NCBI RefSeq assembly: GCF_900249755.1
Contig: NZ_LT976853.1
Location: 2,673,216-2,737,215, forward strand
Reading direction: 5' to 3'
DNA: 64,000 nucleotides
Origin: Cupriavidus taiwanensis
Lineage (GTDB): Bacteria > Pseudomonadota > Gammaproteobacteria > Burkholderiales > Burkholderiaceae
How positions within the stretch are numbered: the first letter of the stretch is position 1; every line of letters begins with the position of its first letter. Under the pieces are notes generated by a model. It ran no database searches and had not been told where the DNA came from. It worked only from the letters and a program-made list of their open reading frames with translations. The translations under genes were made by a program, and so were the position numbers. Shown in pieces: positions 31,921-40,547 of this stretch.

Positions 31921-32304
31921 ATGCCGATCGCTTTCTGGTGCGTGCTGCTGGCCGGGGTCCTGCCGCTGGCGACGGTGGCCATCGCCAAGGCCAGCGCGCC
32001 GGGCTATGACAACCATGACCCGCGCGGCTGGCTGGAACGTCAATCGGGCCGCGCCCGCCGCGCCGACCTGGCGCACCGCAACCACTTCGAGGCCTTCCCC
32101 TTCTTTGCCGCCGCGGTGCTGAGCGCCAGCTTGCTGCAGGCGCCGCAGGCGCGCGTCGACGAACTGGCGATGGCCTTTATCGCGGTGCGCGTGCTCTACA
32201 CCCTGTGCTACATCACCGACCGCGCCACGCTGCGCACGCTGTGCTGGACCATCGGCTACCTGACCGTGGTGGGGATCTTCCTGCTGCCGGTGTTCGTCCA
32301 CTGA
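31921..32304 (+). CDS. MAPEG-family membrane protein
   Basis: This protein (127 aa) has four hydrophobic helices and the MAPEG pattern RADLAHRNHFEAFPFFAAAV, where the Asn-His-Phe-Glu cluster is conserved. MAPEG proteins include microsomal glutathione transferases; many bacterial members lack a known activity. Start chosen at 31921 because AAAGGA (31910-31915) is then 5 bases away; the ATG at 31915 would overlap that site. The YceI gene begins 4 bases after its stop. Confidence 0.85.
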   Translation: MPIAFWCVLLAGVLPLATVAIAKASAPGYDNHDPRGWLERQSGRARRADLAHRNHFEAFPFFAAAVLSASLLQAPQARVDELAMAFIAVRVLYTLCYITDRATLRTLCWTIGYLTVVGIFLLPVFVH

Positions 32305-32308
32305 AGCC

Positions 32309-32896
32309 ATGGCCCTGCGCGCGCTGGTGCTCCAGGCCGCCACCGGCATCGCCGGCGCCCACGCGGCGCCGGTCGAGTACACGCTGGATCCGGCGCATAC
32401 CACCGTCTATTTCTCGGCCAGCCATTTCGAGCGCAGCTCGGTACGCGGGCGCTTCGGCAAGATCGACGGGCGCCTGCTCTATGACGCCGACAACGGCGCC
32501 GGCGCGCTCGACGTGACCGTGGACCTAAACTCCGTCGACACCGGCAACCGCACGCTGGACGGCGTGCTGCGCTCGGCGCAGTTCTTCGATATTGCCGAGC
32601 ACCCGGTGGCGCGGCTGCGCGCCGACCGGTTCCTGACGGAAGCCGGCCGCCTCACCGCCGTCGAAGGCGAACTGACACTGCATGGCGTGACCCGGCCCGT
32701 GCGGCTGCTGGCCGAGCGCTTCCGCTGCGGCGAGGTCACGCTGTTCGGCGTGACCCGACAGGTCTGCGGCGGCGACTTCCGCGCCGAAGTGCCGCGCAGT
32801 GCCTTTGGCATGACGCGCTTCCTGCCCGAGGTCGGCGACACCGTGACGCTGCAAGTGGCGGTCGAGGCATCGCCCGCGGCAAGCGCCCCGCGCTGA
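32309..32896 (+). CDS. YceI-family lipid-binding-like protein
   Basis: The protein (195 aa) has a short signal-like N-terminus ending in AHAA, then the YceI lipocalin-like barrel (VEYTLDPAHTTVYFSASHFE, then ELTLHGVTRPVRL). YceI proteins are periplasmic and bind polyisoprenoid or similar lipids in known structures. The signal has only one early basic residue and no further upstream start exists, so export is likely but not certain. It follows the MAPEG gene by 4 bases. Confidence 0.85.
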   Translation: MALRALVLQAATGIAGAHAAPVEYTLDPAHTTVYFSASHFERSSVRGRFGKIDGRLLYDADNGAGALDVTVDLNSVDTGNRTLDGVLRSAQFFDIAEHPVARLRADRFLTEAGRLTAVEGELTLHGVTRPVRLLAERFRCGEVTLFGVTRQVCGGDFRAEVPRSAFGMTRFLPEVGDTVTLQVAVEASPAASAPR

Positions 32897-33019
32897 TCCC
32901 GGAACTCCCCCGCGCTTACCCTACTCGCCACCTGCGGCACCAATTTCTCTTGTAGAATCAGCGCTTTGCAAAATTCCTGCCACGCCCGTCCGCGTGTGCG
33001 GCGACGCGAGACAGAGACC

Positions 33020-33328
33020 ATGTTCGAGATTCATTCCGGCGACATCGTGGCCGCCGCGCTGGCGGCTGCCGGGGCCTGCCTGGCCTGCAGCATTCCGGGC
33101 GACTTCCTGCGCCGCTTCCCGCTGTGGGCCGTGCGCACCTACGGGCGCGGCGCGCTGCTGATGCCGTTCGTGGCGATGATGGTCGGCACGTGGCTGTTCC
33201 GCCTCGGCCTGGCCGGCCAGATCGACACCCCGCCCGGACAGGCGCTGCTGGTCGCGGCGGCCTTCCTCGGCACCCTGCTGGTCTCGGCGCTGCTGCGCTT
33301 CTACCTGAAGGAATACCGCAAGCGCTGA
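33020..33328 (+). CDS. Conserved hypothetical membrane protein
   Basis: I do not recognise a family. The 102-aa protein has three hydrophobic segments (about 8-25, 44-66 and 72-95) and a basic tail (YLKEYRKR). It is probably in the inner membrane. A TAGAAT hexamer at 32953-32958 may be its -10 element. It precedes the yaeQ-like gene, which has its own promoter. Confidence 0.65.
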   Translation: MFEIHSGDIVAAALAAAGACLACSIPGDFLRRFPLWAVRTYGRGALLMPFVAMMVGTWLFRLGLAGQIDTPPGQALLVAAAFLGTLLVSALLRFYLKEYRKR

Positions 33329-33351
33329 GCCGCCGGCTTTATGGGCCTGCT

Positions 33352-33381
33352 TTGAATCGCCTGCATTGAATCGCGTATGAT
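33352..33381 (+). promoter_or_regulatory. Probable promoter of the YaeQ-family gene
   Basis: TTGAAT (33352-33357) and TATGAT (33376-33381) are 18 bases apart, 58 bases before the start. TTGAATCGC is repeated at 33352 and 33366. Confidence 0.55.
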
Positions 33382-33438
33382 GCGGCCTTTTGCGTCGTAC
33401 GCACCCCAGCCCGGGGCGCCGGTCGCTTACTTCATCCC

Positions 33439-33987
33439 ATGGCGCTCAAATCCACCATCTTCAAGGCCGACCTGTCCGTATCGGACATGGACCGGCCCTA
33501 CTACGGCAGCCACAGCCTGACCATCGCCCAGCATCCGTCCGAGAACGATGCGCGCATGATGGTGCGCCTGCTGGCCTTTGCCTGCGAAGCCAGCGAAACC
33601 CTGGCCTTCACCCGCGGCCTGGACGAACCCGACGAGCCCGACCTGTGGGACAAGCGCCTGACCGGCGACATCGCCCATTGGGTGGAACTGGGCCAGCCCG
33701 ACGAAGCCCGCCTGAAACGCGCCGCGGCGCGCGCCGAGCGCGTCACCGTCTACACCTACAACGCCGCGAGCGCGCGCGAATGGTGGAAGGGCATGGCCGG
33801 CAAGGCCGGCAAGCTGCGCAACGTCACCGTCTACAATGTCCCGGCAGAGGCCGTCGACGCGCTGGCCGCGCTGGCGCAGCGCGCCATGCGCCTGTCGGTG
33901 ACGATCCAGGACGGCGATATCTGGGTCGCCGACGACGACCACAACGTACAACTGACGCTGGATGTGCTCCAGCGCGCCCAAGCCTGA
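33439..33987 (+). CDS. YaeQ-family protein
   Basis: The protein (182 aa) has the YaeQ pattern MALKSTIFKADLSVSDMDR, YYGSHSLTIAQHPSE and a central VTVYTYNAASAREWW. YaeQ proteins have a PD-(D/E)XK nuclease-like fold; a role in suppressing RfaH-related defects was reported for E. coli YaeQ, but the biochemical function is not settled. Cytoplasmic. It is followed by an FKBP gene after 60 bases. Confidence 0.92.
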   Translation: MALKSTIFKADLSVSDMDRPYYGSHSLTIAQHPSENDARMMVRLLAFACEASETLAFTRGLDEPDEPDLWDKRLTGDIAHWVELGQPDEARLKRAAARAERVTVYTYNAASAREWWKGMAGKAGKLRNVTVYNVPAEAVDALAALAQRAMRLSVTIQDGDIWVADDDHNVQLTLDVLQRAQA

Positions 33988-34047
33988 GCGCAGCGGCGCT
34001 GCGCTCATCCCTGTCCACGTCTGTTCCCATCGGAAGGAAATAACGCC

Positions 34048-34395
34048 ATGCAAACCACGCCCTCTGGCCTGCAATACGAAGACACCACCGTCGGCGCCGG
34101 CGCCGAAGCCACCGCCGGCAAGCACGTCACCGTGCACTACACCGGCTGGCTGTACGAGAACGGCCAGGCCGGCCGCAAGTTCGATTCGAGCAAGGACCGC
34201 AACGACCCGTTCGTGTTCCCGCTGGGTGCCGGCCATGTGATCCGCGGCTGGGACGAAGGCGTGCAGGGCATGAAGGTCGGCGGCGTGCGCCGCCTGGTGA
34301 TCCCGGCCGACCTGGGCTACGGCGCGCGCGGCGCCGGCGGCGTGATCCCGCCGAACGCGACGCTGCTGTTTGAAGTGGAACTGCTGGCGGTTTAA
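34048..34395 (+). CDS. FKBP-type peptidyl-prolyl cis-trans isomerase
   Basis: This single-domain FKBP (115 aa) has the motifs [40 protein letters not shown] and [20 protein letters not shown]. It speeds proline isomerisation during protein folding. No signal peptide is present, so it acts in the cytoplasm. Good ribosome-binding site GGAAGGAAA at 34032. A REP-type element after the stop may serve as terminator. Confidence 0.95.
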   Translation: MQTTPSGLQYEDTTVGAGAEATAGKHVTVHYTGWLYENGQAGRKFDSSKDRNDPFVFPLGAGHVIRGWDEGVQGMKVGGVRRLVIPADLGYGARGAGGVIPPNATLLFEVELLAV

Positions 34396-34403
34396 GCGCC
34401 TGC

Positions 34404-34490
34404 CCGTCGCTCCCGCGCAAGCGGGAGCCCGGCGTCTTCAAGTCGTGCCGGCAAGAGTCGCTGGATCCCCGCCTGCGCGGGGACGACGAA
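34404..34490. repeat. Paired REP-like element
   Basis: Two hairpins are present: GCTCCCGC-GCAA-GCGGGAGC (34409-34428) and TCCCCGC-CTGC-GCGGGGA (34466-34483). The outer arms CGTCGCTCCCGCGC and GCGCGGGGACGACG are inverted copies with one difference. A single related unit is at 4304-4332. The element lies between convergent genes. Confidence 0.7.
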
Positions 34491-34500
34491 ACCCTGATGG

Positions 34501-34821
34501 CTAGAACCCGATGGCGGCGTTGCCGACATCGACGCGGACCTTGTCCCGGTCCAGCAGCCGCGCCGCATGGCGCGCGTAGTCCTGCGCCCAGGCAGCATCG
34601 CCGGAGAAGCGCGCTTCTCCCGAGAACTTGGCGACATTCAGGATCTTGTCGATCACCAGCACCTTGCCCACCGGGCTCGATGCCTGGCAGTCCAGCTCGG
34701 TGTATTCCCGGTCGAACCAGCGCCAGGCAGCATCCTCGGTGACCGCGGCCAGCTCGTCCGTGCCGATCGTGAAATCAAATTCCTTGCCGCTGCCGAACAC
34801 CACCGTAAGCGTACGTGCCAT
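34501..34821 (-). CDS. Conserved hypothetical protein
   Basis: No family is recognised. The 106-aa protein starts MARTLTVVFGSGKEFDFTIG and is acidic, without signal or membrane segments. The ATG at 34819-34821 is chosen over one 22 codons upstream because the upstream part is low-quality sequence and a GGGGGAAC stretch lies before it. It is convergent with the FKBP gene. Confidence 0.55.
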   Translation of the reverse strand: MARTLTVVFGSGKEFDFTIGTDELAAVTEDAAWRWFDREYTELDCQASSPVGKVLVIDKILNVAKFSGEARFSGDAAWAQDYARHAARLLDRDKVRVDVGNAAIGF

Positions 34822-35077
34822 CGCAGGTTCCCCCTGGGTTGGATTGAGGCCCCATTGTAAGGACTCGGCGGCGCCAGCGGCGCGCAATTCGCGCCGGCCT
34901 GACGCTCGACAAGGCGCGGCAGCGCACGGCCATGGCGAGTGGCAGCGGCGCCACGCGGCCCAGACCGTTGTCAGGCCCCCACACCCCGGCCGCTGACTCA
35001 GACATTTCCGAATAAAAGTGCCACTTGTGGCATTTCCCCTGCCCGCCCGGGACGCGGCTTTGATTTATGCTTGCACC

Positions 35078-35833
35078 ATGGGCATCACGCGACAGGACCT
35101 CGAATCCGACCGGCTGCGCACCTCGCTGTGCAGCACCCCGGTTGCGTCCTCGCTGCTGCCCGAGGCGGCGCTGGAGCAATCGCTGGCCGATACATTGGCG
35201 CGCCGCCCCGACGATCCCGCGCTGGGCGGCGATGTCTGGGTATTCGGCTACGGCTCGCTGATCTGGAACCCGATGGTGGTGCACACCGAGCGCCAGCGCG
35301 CCACGGTGCACGGCTACCACCGCGGCTTCTATCTCTATTCCCGCATCAACCGCGGCACCTGGGACAATCCCGGCCTGGTGCTGGGGCTGGACCGCGGCGG
35401 CTGCTGCCATGGCATGGCGTTCCGCGTGCCCAGCCATGTGGTCGAGCAGGAGTTCCGCGTGCTGTGGCGCCGCGAGATGCTGACCGGCGCCTACCATCCG
35501 CGCTGGCTGCGCATCCGCGTCGGCGCCGCCGGCGCGCCCGAGCAGCGCGCGCTGGCCTTCGTCATGAACCGTTCCCACGAGGCCTACGCCGGCCGCCTGC
35601 CGGACGCCAGCGTGGTGGAACGGCTGCGCCACGCCACCGGGCTCTACGGCCCGGCGCGCGAATACCTGCAGCAAACCCTGCTGGGACTGGCCACCAACGG
35701 TGTCGACGACCCCTACCTCGGGCGGCTCTGGCGCCAGCTGCAGGCGGGCGATGCCGCCGAGCCCGCCGCCGGCCCCGCAGGCCAGGCGCCGGACGACTGC
35801 CAGCTGCCGGCCAGGTCTCGCGAAACCGTCTGA
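35078..35833 (+). CDS. ChaC-like gamma-glutamylcyclotransferase
   Basis: The protein (251 aa) has the family glycine loop VFGYGSLIWNPMV and the following VHGYHRGFYLYSRINRGTWD. ChaC enzymes cleave glutathione to 5-oxoproline and Cys-Gly. Cytoplasmic. Start at 35078 (MGITRQDLESDRL) is preferred; a GTG-type upstream extension of 20 residues is unlike the family. The ankyrin gene follows after 17 bases. Confidence 0.87.
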   Translation: MGITRQDLESDRLRTSLCSTPVASSLLPEAALEQSLADTLARRPDDPALGGDVWVFGYGSLIWNPMVVHTERQRATVHGYHRGFYLYSRINRGTWDNPGLVLGLDRGGCCHGMAFRVPSHVVEQEFRVLWRREMLTGAYHPRWLRIRVGAAGAPEQRALAFVMNRSHEAYAGRLPDASVVERLRHATGLYGPAREYLQQTLLGLATNGVDDPYLGRLWRQLQAGDAAEPAAGPAGQAPDDCQLPARSRETV

Positions 35834-35850
35834 ACCCAGGAGCTGCCGCC

Positions 35851-36651
35851 ATGACGCGCCCCGCCGCCCGCACCCGCAGACAGGCACTCAATGAGCTGCT
35901 GGGGCTGGCGGGCTTGCTGATGGGCGGCGGCCTGCTGGCGGCGCAGGGCGGCCAGACCCTGGCGGCACGTCCCGCGGGCGGCGCGGCCAACCCGCCGGCG
36001 GCGCGCCCGCCGCGCGGCCCCGCCACGCAGGCGCCGACGCGCCGCGACGCCATCGGCACGCTCGACCGCAACCTGATTACCGCCGCCAGCACCGGCGACC
36101 AGGAGCTGGTGGCGCGCCTGCTGGCCGCCGGCGCCTCGGCCCGCGCGGCCGACGAGCGTGGCCGCAGCGCGCTGCTGGCGGCGGTGCAGAACCGCCACAC
36201 CGAGGTCGCGCGCGCACTGCTGCTGGCCGGCGCCGACGTCAACCTGAAGGATGCCGACGCCAACAGCCCGTTCCTGCTGGCCGCCGCCACCGGCCAGGCC
36301 GACATGGTGCGGCTGGCGCTGGCGCACGGCGCCGACCTCGCCAGCACCGACCGCTACCATGGCACCGCGCTGATCGTGGCGAGCCAGCAGGGCCATGTGG
36401 AAGTGGTGAAGCTGCTGCTCAAGGCCGGCATCGCCGTCGACCACGTCAACGACCTGGGCTGGACCGCGCTGCTCGAGGCGGTGATCCTGGGCGACGGCAG
36501 CGCGCGCTACGAGGATACGGTGCAGCTGCTGCTGGATGCGGGCGCGGACGCCAACCTGGCCGACCGCGAAGGCGTGACGCCCACGCGCCATGCGCGCGAG
36601 CGCGGCTACAAGACCATGGTAAAGATGCTGATGCGCGTGCGCGGGCATTGA
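35851..36651 (+). CDS. Exported ankyrin-repeat protein
   Basis: The protein (266 aa) starts with TRRQALNELLGLAGLLMGG, a twin-arginine followed by a hydrophobic stretch, so export, perhaps by Tat, is likely. A Pro/Ala linker (about 45-68) precedes about five ankyrin repeats (75-262, for example GRSALLAAVQNRHTEVARAL and GTALIVASQQGHVEVVKLLL). Ankyrin repeats bind proteins; the partner is unknown. AGGAG lies just before the start. It follows the ChaC-like gene by 17 bases and ends at a terminator. Confidence 0.85.
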   Translation: MTRPAARTRRQALNELLGLAGLLMGGGLLAAQGGQTLAARPAGGAANPPAARPPRGPATQAPTRRDAIGTLDRNLITAASTGDQELVARLLAAGASARAADERGRSALLAAVQNRHTEVARALLLAGADVNLKDADANSPFLLAAATGQADMVRLALAHGADLASTDRYHGTALIVASQQGHVEVVKLLLKAGIAVDHVNDLGWTALLEAVILGDGSARYEDTVQLLLDAGADANLADREGVTPTRHARERGYKTMVKMLMRVRGH

Positions 36652-36670
36652 TCCCGGGCGCGCCGCAAAG

Positions 36671-36700
36671 AAAAAGGCTGGTCGCGCGACCAGCCTTTTT
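36671..36700. terminator. Bidirectional rho-independent terminator
   Basis: The 13-bp stem AAAAAGGCTGGTC / GACCAGCCTTTTT with a GCGC loop has A and T runs on either side. It serves the ankyrin gene rightward and the acyl-CoA ligase gene leftward. Confidence 0.9.
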
Positions 36701-36724
36701 TCATGCTCCTGCCAAGCGGCCTGC

Positions 36725-38440
36725 TCAGGCTGCCGGCGCGGCGCCCGCGGCAGGATTGCGCGCGTTCTCGCTTTCCTGCAGATGGCGCCACATCACCTTG
36801 CCCGTGCCGGACTTGGGCAGCGCGTCGACGAACTCGACCACGCGCGGGTACTTGTACGCGGCCATGTTGTCCTTGGCCCAGTCGATGATCTGCTCCGGCG
36901 TGGTCTTGCCGCGGGCATGCGCGCGCAGCACCACCACCGCCTTGACGGTTTCGCCGCGGTAGGGGTCGCGCGTGCCGATGATGCAGGCCTCCTGCACGTC
37001 CGGGTGCTTGTACAGCAGGTTCTCCACCTCGGCCGGCCATACCTTGAAGCCCGACGCGTTGATCATGCGCTTGAGCCGGTCGGTGATGAAGTAATAGCCC
37101 TCTTCGTCCATGCGGCCCAGGTCGCCGGTGCGGAAGAAGGTCTTGCCCTCGAATTCGATGAAGGCCTCGCGGGTGGCGTCTTCCTTGCCCCAGTAGCCCT
37201 TGAACACCTGCGGGCCGCTGACGATGATCTCGCCGATCTCGTTGGGCGGCAGCTCCTTCAGCGTGACCGGGTCGACCACGCGCGCGTCGGTGTTGAAGGT
37301 CGGCACGCCCAGGCACTGCAGCTTGGGCCGGTCCGACGGGTTGCTGTGGGTCGGCGCCATGGTCTCGGACAGGCCGTAGCCTTCCAGGTAGTTCAGCCCG
37401 AACTGCTCGCGCAGGCGCTCGGCCACCGCCTGCGGCATGGCCGCGCCGCCGCCGCCGATATAGCGCAGGCTGGACAGGTCGAACTGGTCCAGGTTGGGGC
37501 TGGCCAGGAAGTCGATCACCATGGTCGGGATATTGGTCCAGTGCGTGACCTGGTAGCGCGAGATCAGCCGCCCCGCCACTTCGCGGTCCCAGCGCGGCAG
37601 CATCACCACGGTGGCGCCGCTGTAGATCGGGCCGTTCATGCCGTACTGCATGCCGGTGACATGGAACAGCGGCAGCACCGACAGCACCACCGATTCCGCG
37701 CCCGAACCCGACCAGGTCGCGCCGCCGACGATGTTGTGCATCACCGAGCGGTGGGTGTGGATGCAGCCCTTGGGGAAGCCGGTGGTGCCCGAGGTGTACG
37801 GCATCACCGCCATGTCGTCCGGGCCGGCGGTGTGCGGGCCGGGCTGCAGGCCCGCGCCGAGCGCGTCCGCCCAGGCGGTGGCGCCGGCGGGCAACGGATG
37901 CGGCGTGGTCAGCCAGGCCGGCGGCGCGTCTTCCGGGTGTTCGTGGGCCGGCGGCAGCGCGTCGGCGTATTGCGTCACCAGCAGGTGCTGCAGGCGCTGC
38001 GCCGGTTCCAGTTCGGCCTGCGCCTGCTCGACGCCGGCGGCGAGGTCGGCGGTGAAGATCGCCACGCGTGCCTGGGCGTCGGTGACGTAGTGCTTGAATT
38101 CCTCGGCGCGGTTCATCGGGTTGACCGGCACCACCACCGCGTCGGCGCGCAGGATGGCGTAGTAGCTGACGATGAACTGCGGGCAGTTCTGCATGTACAG
38201 CAGCACCCGGTCGCCCTTCTTCACGCCCGCCTTCTGCTGCAGCCAGCCGGCCAGCGCGGTGGCCTGGTCCTGCAGTTCACGGAAGCTGATGGCGTTGCCG
38301 AAATAGCGGATCGCGGCCTTGTCGGCATAGCGCAGCGCCGAGACCTCCAGGTTGGCCCACAGCGAGGTTTCCGGCAGCACGATGGCGGCCGGCAGGCGCT
38401 TGGGCCAGAACTGGAAATGCGGGCGGGCGGGGGTCGGCAT
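36725..38440 (-). CDS. Medium/long-chain acyl-CoA ligase (AMP-forming)
   Basis: This ANL-superfamily enzyme (571 aa) activates a carboxylic acid to acyl-CoA through an acyl-adenylate. The P-loop is MPYTSGTTGFPKGCIHTHR, the A5 motif is GYGLSETMAPT, and the hinge is RTGDLGRMDEEGY, then FITDRLKRMINASGFKVWP. The conserved late lysine is in LPKSGTGKVMWR. The start at 38440 follows an AGGAG site; an extra 16 codons upstream are unlikely. The upstream promoter has an embedded palindrome, which suggests repression. Confidence 0.92.
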   Translation of the reverse strand: MPTPARPHFQFWPKRLPAAIVLPETSLWANLEVSALRYADKAAIRYFGNAISFRELQDQATALAGWLQQKAGVKKGDRVLLYMQNCPQFIVSYYAILRADAVVVPVNPMNRAEEFKHYVTDAQARVAIFTADLAAGVEQAQAELEPAQRLQHLLVTQYADALPPAHEHPEDAPPAWLTTPHPLPAGATAWADALGAGLQPGPHTAGPDDMAVMPYTSGTTGFPKGCIHTHRSVMHNIVGGATWSGSGAESVVLSVLPLFHVTGMQYGMNGPIYSGATVVMLPRWDREVAGRLISRYQVTHWTNIPTMVIDFLASPNLDQFDLSSLRYIGGGGAAMPQAVAERLREQFGLNYLEGYGLSETMAPTHSNPSDRPKLQCLGVPTFNTDARVVDPVTLKELPPNEIGEIIVSGPQVFKGYWGKEDATREAFIEFEGKTFFRTGDLGRMDEEGYYFITDRLKRMINASGFKVWPAEVENLLYKHPDVQEACIIGTRDPYRGETVKAVVVLRAHARGKTTPEQIIDWAKDNMAAYKYPRVVEFVDALPKSGTGKVMWRHLQESENARNPAAGAAPAA

Positions 38441-38491
38441 GAAAGGTCTCCTGTGCGGTCTCGCGGACCGGGTCTGTCGTATGGTCAAGGA

Positions 38492-38520
38492 CTATAACCG
38501 AACGATCGTTCTATTTTCAA
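38492..38520 (-). promoter_or_regulatory. Promoter of the acyl-CoA ligase gene with an embedded operator
   Basis: On the reverse strand TTGAAA (38520-38515) and TTATAG (38497-38492) are exactly 17 bases apart. The spacer contains the perfect 12-bp palindrome GAACGATCGTTC (38500-38511). A palindrome between -35 and -10 is a classic repressor position; this sequence resembles operators of TetR-family acyl-CoA regulators. Confidence 0.65.
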
Positions 38521-38544
38521 CCAGTGACTTCCCGGACCGCGCCG

Positions 38545-38586
38545 TTGGGGTGGCGGCATTGGGGTGGCGGCATTGGGGTTGCGGCA
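38545..38586. repeat. Three tandem 14-bp repeats
   Basis: TTGGGGTGGCGGCA occurs twice exactly, then once with one change (TTGGGGTTGCGGCA). It lies between the ligase promoter and the thioredoxin-like gene. Confidence 0.8.
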
Positions 38587-38662
38587 ACGGGCGTTGCATT
38601 CGGCGCCTTCGCCCTCACAATAGGGGAACCGATTTCCCCTTTTCTCCCGACCAGGATTCCCC

Positions 38663-39508
38663 ATGAGCGACGTCACCCTGCAGAATTTCGAAACCGAAGT
38701 GATCGACGCCTCGCACCAGATGCCCGTGCTGGTCGATTTCTGGGCCCCGTGGTGCGGCCCCTGCCGTACGCTCGGGCCGATGCTCGAACGCCTGGAGGCC
38801 GAGTCCAACGGCCAGTGGAAGCTGGCCAAGGTCAATGTCGACGAGAACCAGGAGCTGGCCGCGCACTTCGGCGTACGCAGCATTCCGCATGTGGTGGCGA
38901 TTGCCGACGGCCAGGCGGTGGACCAGTTCACCGGCGTGCTGCCGGAATCGGGCCTGCGCGAGTTCCTGGCCCGGCTGGCGCCGGGACAGGCGCGCTCGCC
39001 GCTGGCCGCGGCGCTGGAACTGGCCGCCGCCGGCAACCGCGACGGCGCCGAGACCCTGTTCGCCGATGCCATCGCCGCGGATCCGGAGTCCGATGCCCCG
39101 CGCCTCGCCTATATCGGCTTCCTGCTGGACGGCAATGCCATCGACCGCGCCCGGGCCGAATTCGCGGCGCTGTCGCCGCGCGCCGAGCAGGAAGATGGCT
39201 ACGGCGCGCTGCGCACGCGCATCGAAGCGATGGAGAACGCCGCCGGCCTGCCCGACGCAGCCACGCTGGCCGCCCGCATCGACGCCGATCCGCGCGACCT
39301 GGCCGCGCGCATGGACCTGGCGCGGCTGATGATCGCGCACCAGCAATACGAGCCGGCACTGGAACAACTGCTGGCGATCGTGCGCACCGACCGCGGCTTC
39401 GAGGACGATATCGGCCGCCGCACCATGCTGTCGGTGTTCGAGATGCTGGCCGACCGGCCCGAGGTGGTGTCGCGCTGGCGCCGCCAGCTGAGCACGGCGC
39501 TGAACTGA
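38663..39508 (+). CDS. cnoX: Thioredoxin-domain/TPR chaperone (CnoX/YbbN family)
   Basis: The protein (281 aa) has an N-terminal thioredoxin domain (1-110) with the active-site WCGPC at 30-34. A TPR-like helical C-terminus follows (about 115-280). This is the CnoX/YbbN domain order. CnoX holds oxidised or unfolding proteins and passes them to GroEL or DnaK. The E. coli protein lacks the redox CxxC, whereas this one keeps both cysteines (C31, C34), so thiol-disulfide activity is likely. Cytoplasmic. Confidence 0.9.
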   Translation: MSDVTLQNFETEVIDASHQMPVLVDFWAPWCGPCRTLGPMLERLEAESNGQWKLAKVNVDENQELAAHFGVRSIPHVVAIADGQAVDQFTGVLPESGLREFLARLAPGQARSPLAAALELAAAGNRDGAETLFADAIAADPESDAPRLAYIGFLLDGNAIDRARAEFAALSPRAEQEDGYGALRTRIEAMENAAGLPDAATLAARIDADPRDLAARMDLARLMIAHQQYEPALEQLLAIVRTDRGFEDDIGRRTMLSVFEMLADRPEVVSRWRRQLSTALN

Positions 39509-39579
39509 CGGTGGCGCGGGTCCGGCGCGGTAAACTGGCGGACTCCCTGCTCCGCCGCCTCAGCCATTCGCCCTCTGCC

Positions 39580-39957
39580 ATGACCGCGCCCCGCCTGATC
39601 GACTTCAAGACCGAACCCGCCCCCAGCCACGACCGCCCGCGCCCCGACCGGCTGGTGTCGGGCAATCCGGATCGCACCACCTGGACGCACTACAGCGCGC
39701 AGCACGGCGATTTCGATTGCGGGATCTGGGCGTGCGAGCCGGGCGCCTGGCGCATCGCGTTCCCGGCGGGCAAGGAAGAGTTCTTCCACGTGATCAGCGG
39801 CCGCATCCGCATCCTTGACGACAGCGGCCAGGCCAGCGACTTCGGCCCCGGCGATGCCTGCGTGATCCCGGGCGGCTTTACCGGCGTGTTCCAGGTGCTG
39901 GACCCGGTGCGCAAGTACTTCGTGGTGATCGACCGCGACGCGGCGCGCCAGGCCTGA
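39580..39957 (+). CDS. Cupin-domain protein
   Basis: The protein (125 aa) is a single small cupin of the DUF861 type. The RIAFPAGKEEFFHVISGRIR segment fits cupin motif 1, and DFGPGDACVIPGGFTGVFQV fits motif 2. The metal site appears reduced: only one histidine is in motif 1 and none in motif 2. It may bind a sugar or ureidoglycolate-like ligand; function unknown. Confidence 0.8.
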   Translation: MTAPRLIDFKTEPAPSHDRPRPDRLVSGNPDRTTWTHYSAQHGDFDCGIWACEPGAWRIAFPAGKEEFFHVISGRIRILDDSGQASDFGPGDACVIPGGFTGVFQVLDPVRKYFVVIDRDAARQA

Positions 39958-39978
39958 GCGCCGGCCGTCCCCGCGCGA

Positions 39979-40419
39979 TCAGGCCGCCGTGGCCGGGCCT
40001 TCGACCAGCGTGAAGCCGTTCTCGCGCATATGTTCGACCATCATCGCGTCCATCGACTTGACGTGATGGTCGAACCAGCCTGACAGCTCGGCCACCAGCC
40101 GGCGCCCGAGCTGGAACTCGGCATCGCTGTGCACCTTGTCGCGCACCGCGACGGCCACCGCCAGCACCTGCTGGTGCTCGCCCGCATGGCAATGGCGCGG
40201 GCCGAAGCCCATCGCCTCCATCCACTGCTCTTCCTGCGCGAAATGATGGCGCGTGTGGTCGATCCATTCGTCCATCGCCGCCAGGAAGGCGGCGTCGTCG
40301 GCGCTGGCTACCGCGGCCAGCAGCTGCACGAACTCGGCGTGGGTGGCGTCGGTGACCGGTTCGCCCAGATGCAGGTGGTCCGGCAGGCCGGCGGAGGAAA
40401 GCTGGTCTTTGGCGTCCAT
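39979..40419 (-). CDS. Hemerythrin-domain protein
   Basis: The protein (146 aa) carries the di-iron ligand set of hemerythrin: H27, H59 and E63 (HxxxE), H78 and H82 (HxxxH), and H119 with D124 (HxxxxD). A complete set implies O2 binding or sensing, or NO/iron handling. No other domain is attached. Cytoplasmic. It is convergent with the cupin gene, separated by 21 bases. Confidence 0.88.
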   Translation of the reverse strand: MDAKDQLSSAGLPDHLHLGEPVTDATHAEFVQLLAAVASADDAAFLAAMDEWIDHTRHHFAQEEQWMEAMGFGPRHCHAGEHQQVLAVAVAVRDKVHSDAEFQLGRRLVAELSGWFDHHVKSMDAMMVEHMRENGFTLVEGPATAA

Positions 40420-40547
40420 GGAAAGCGGCGGCTAGCGTGGAGAAAAACGGCAAGGATACCGAATCAGCGCGGCTTGGGCCTGATCTGGCGCAAGCGGGCG
40501 GGTATGCTGTGGCGGTGCGCCCCGTCCATCACCCAACGCTTTCGCTC

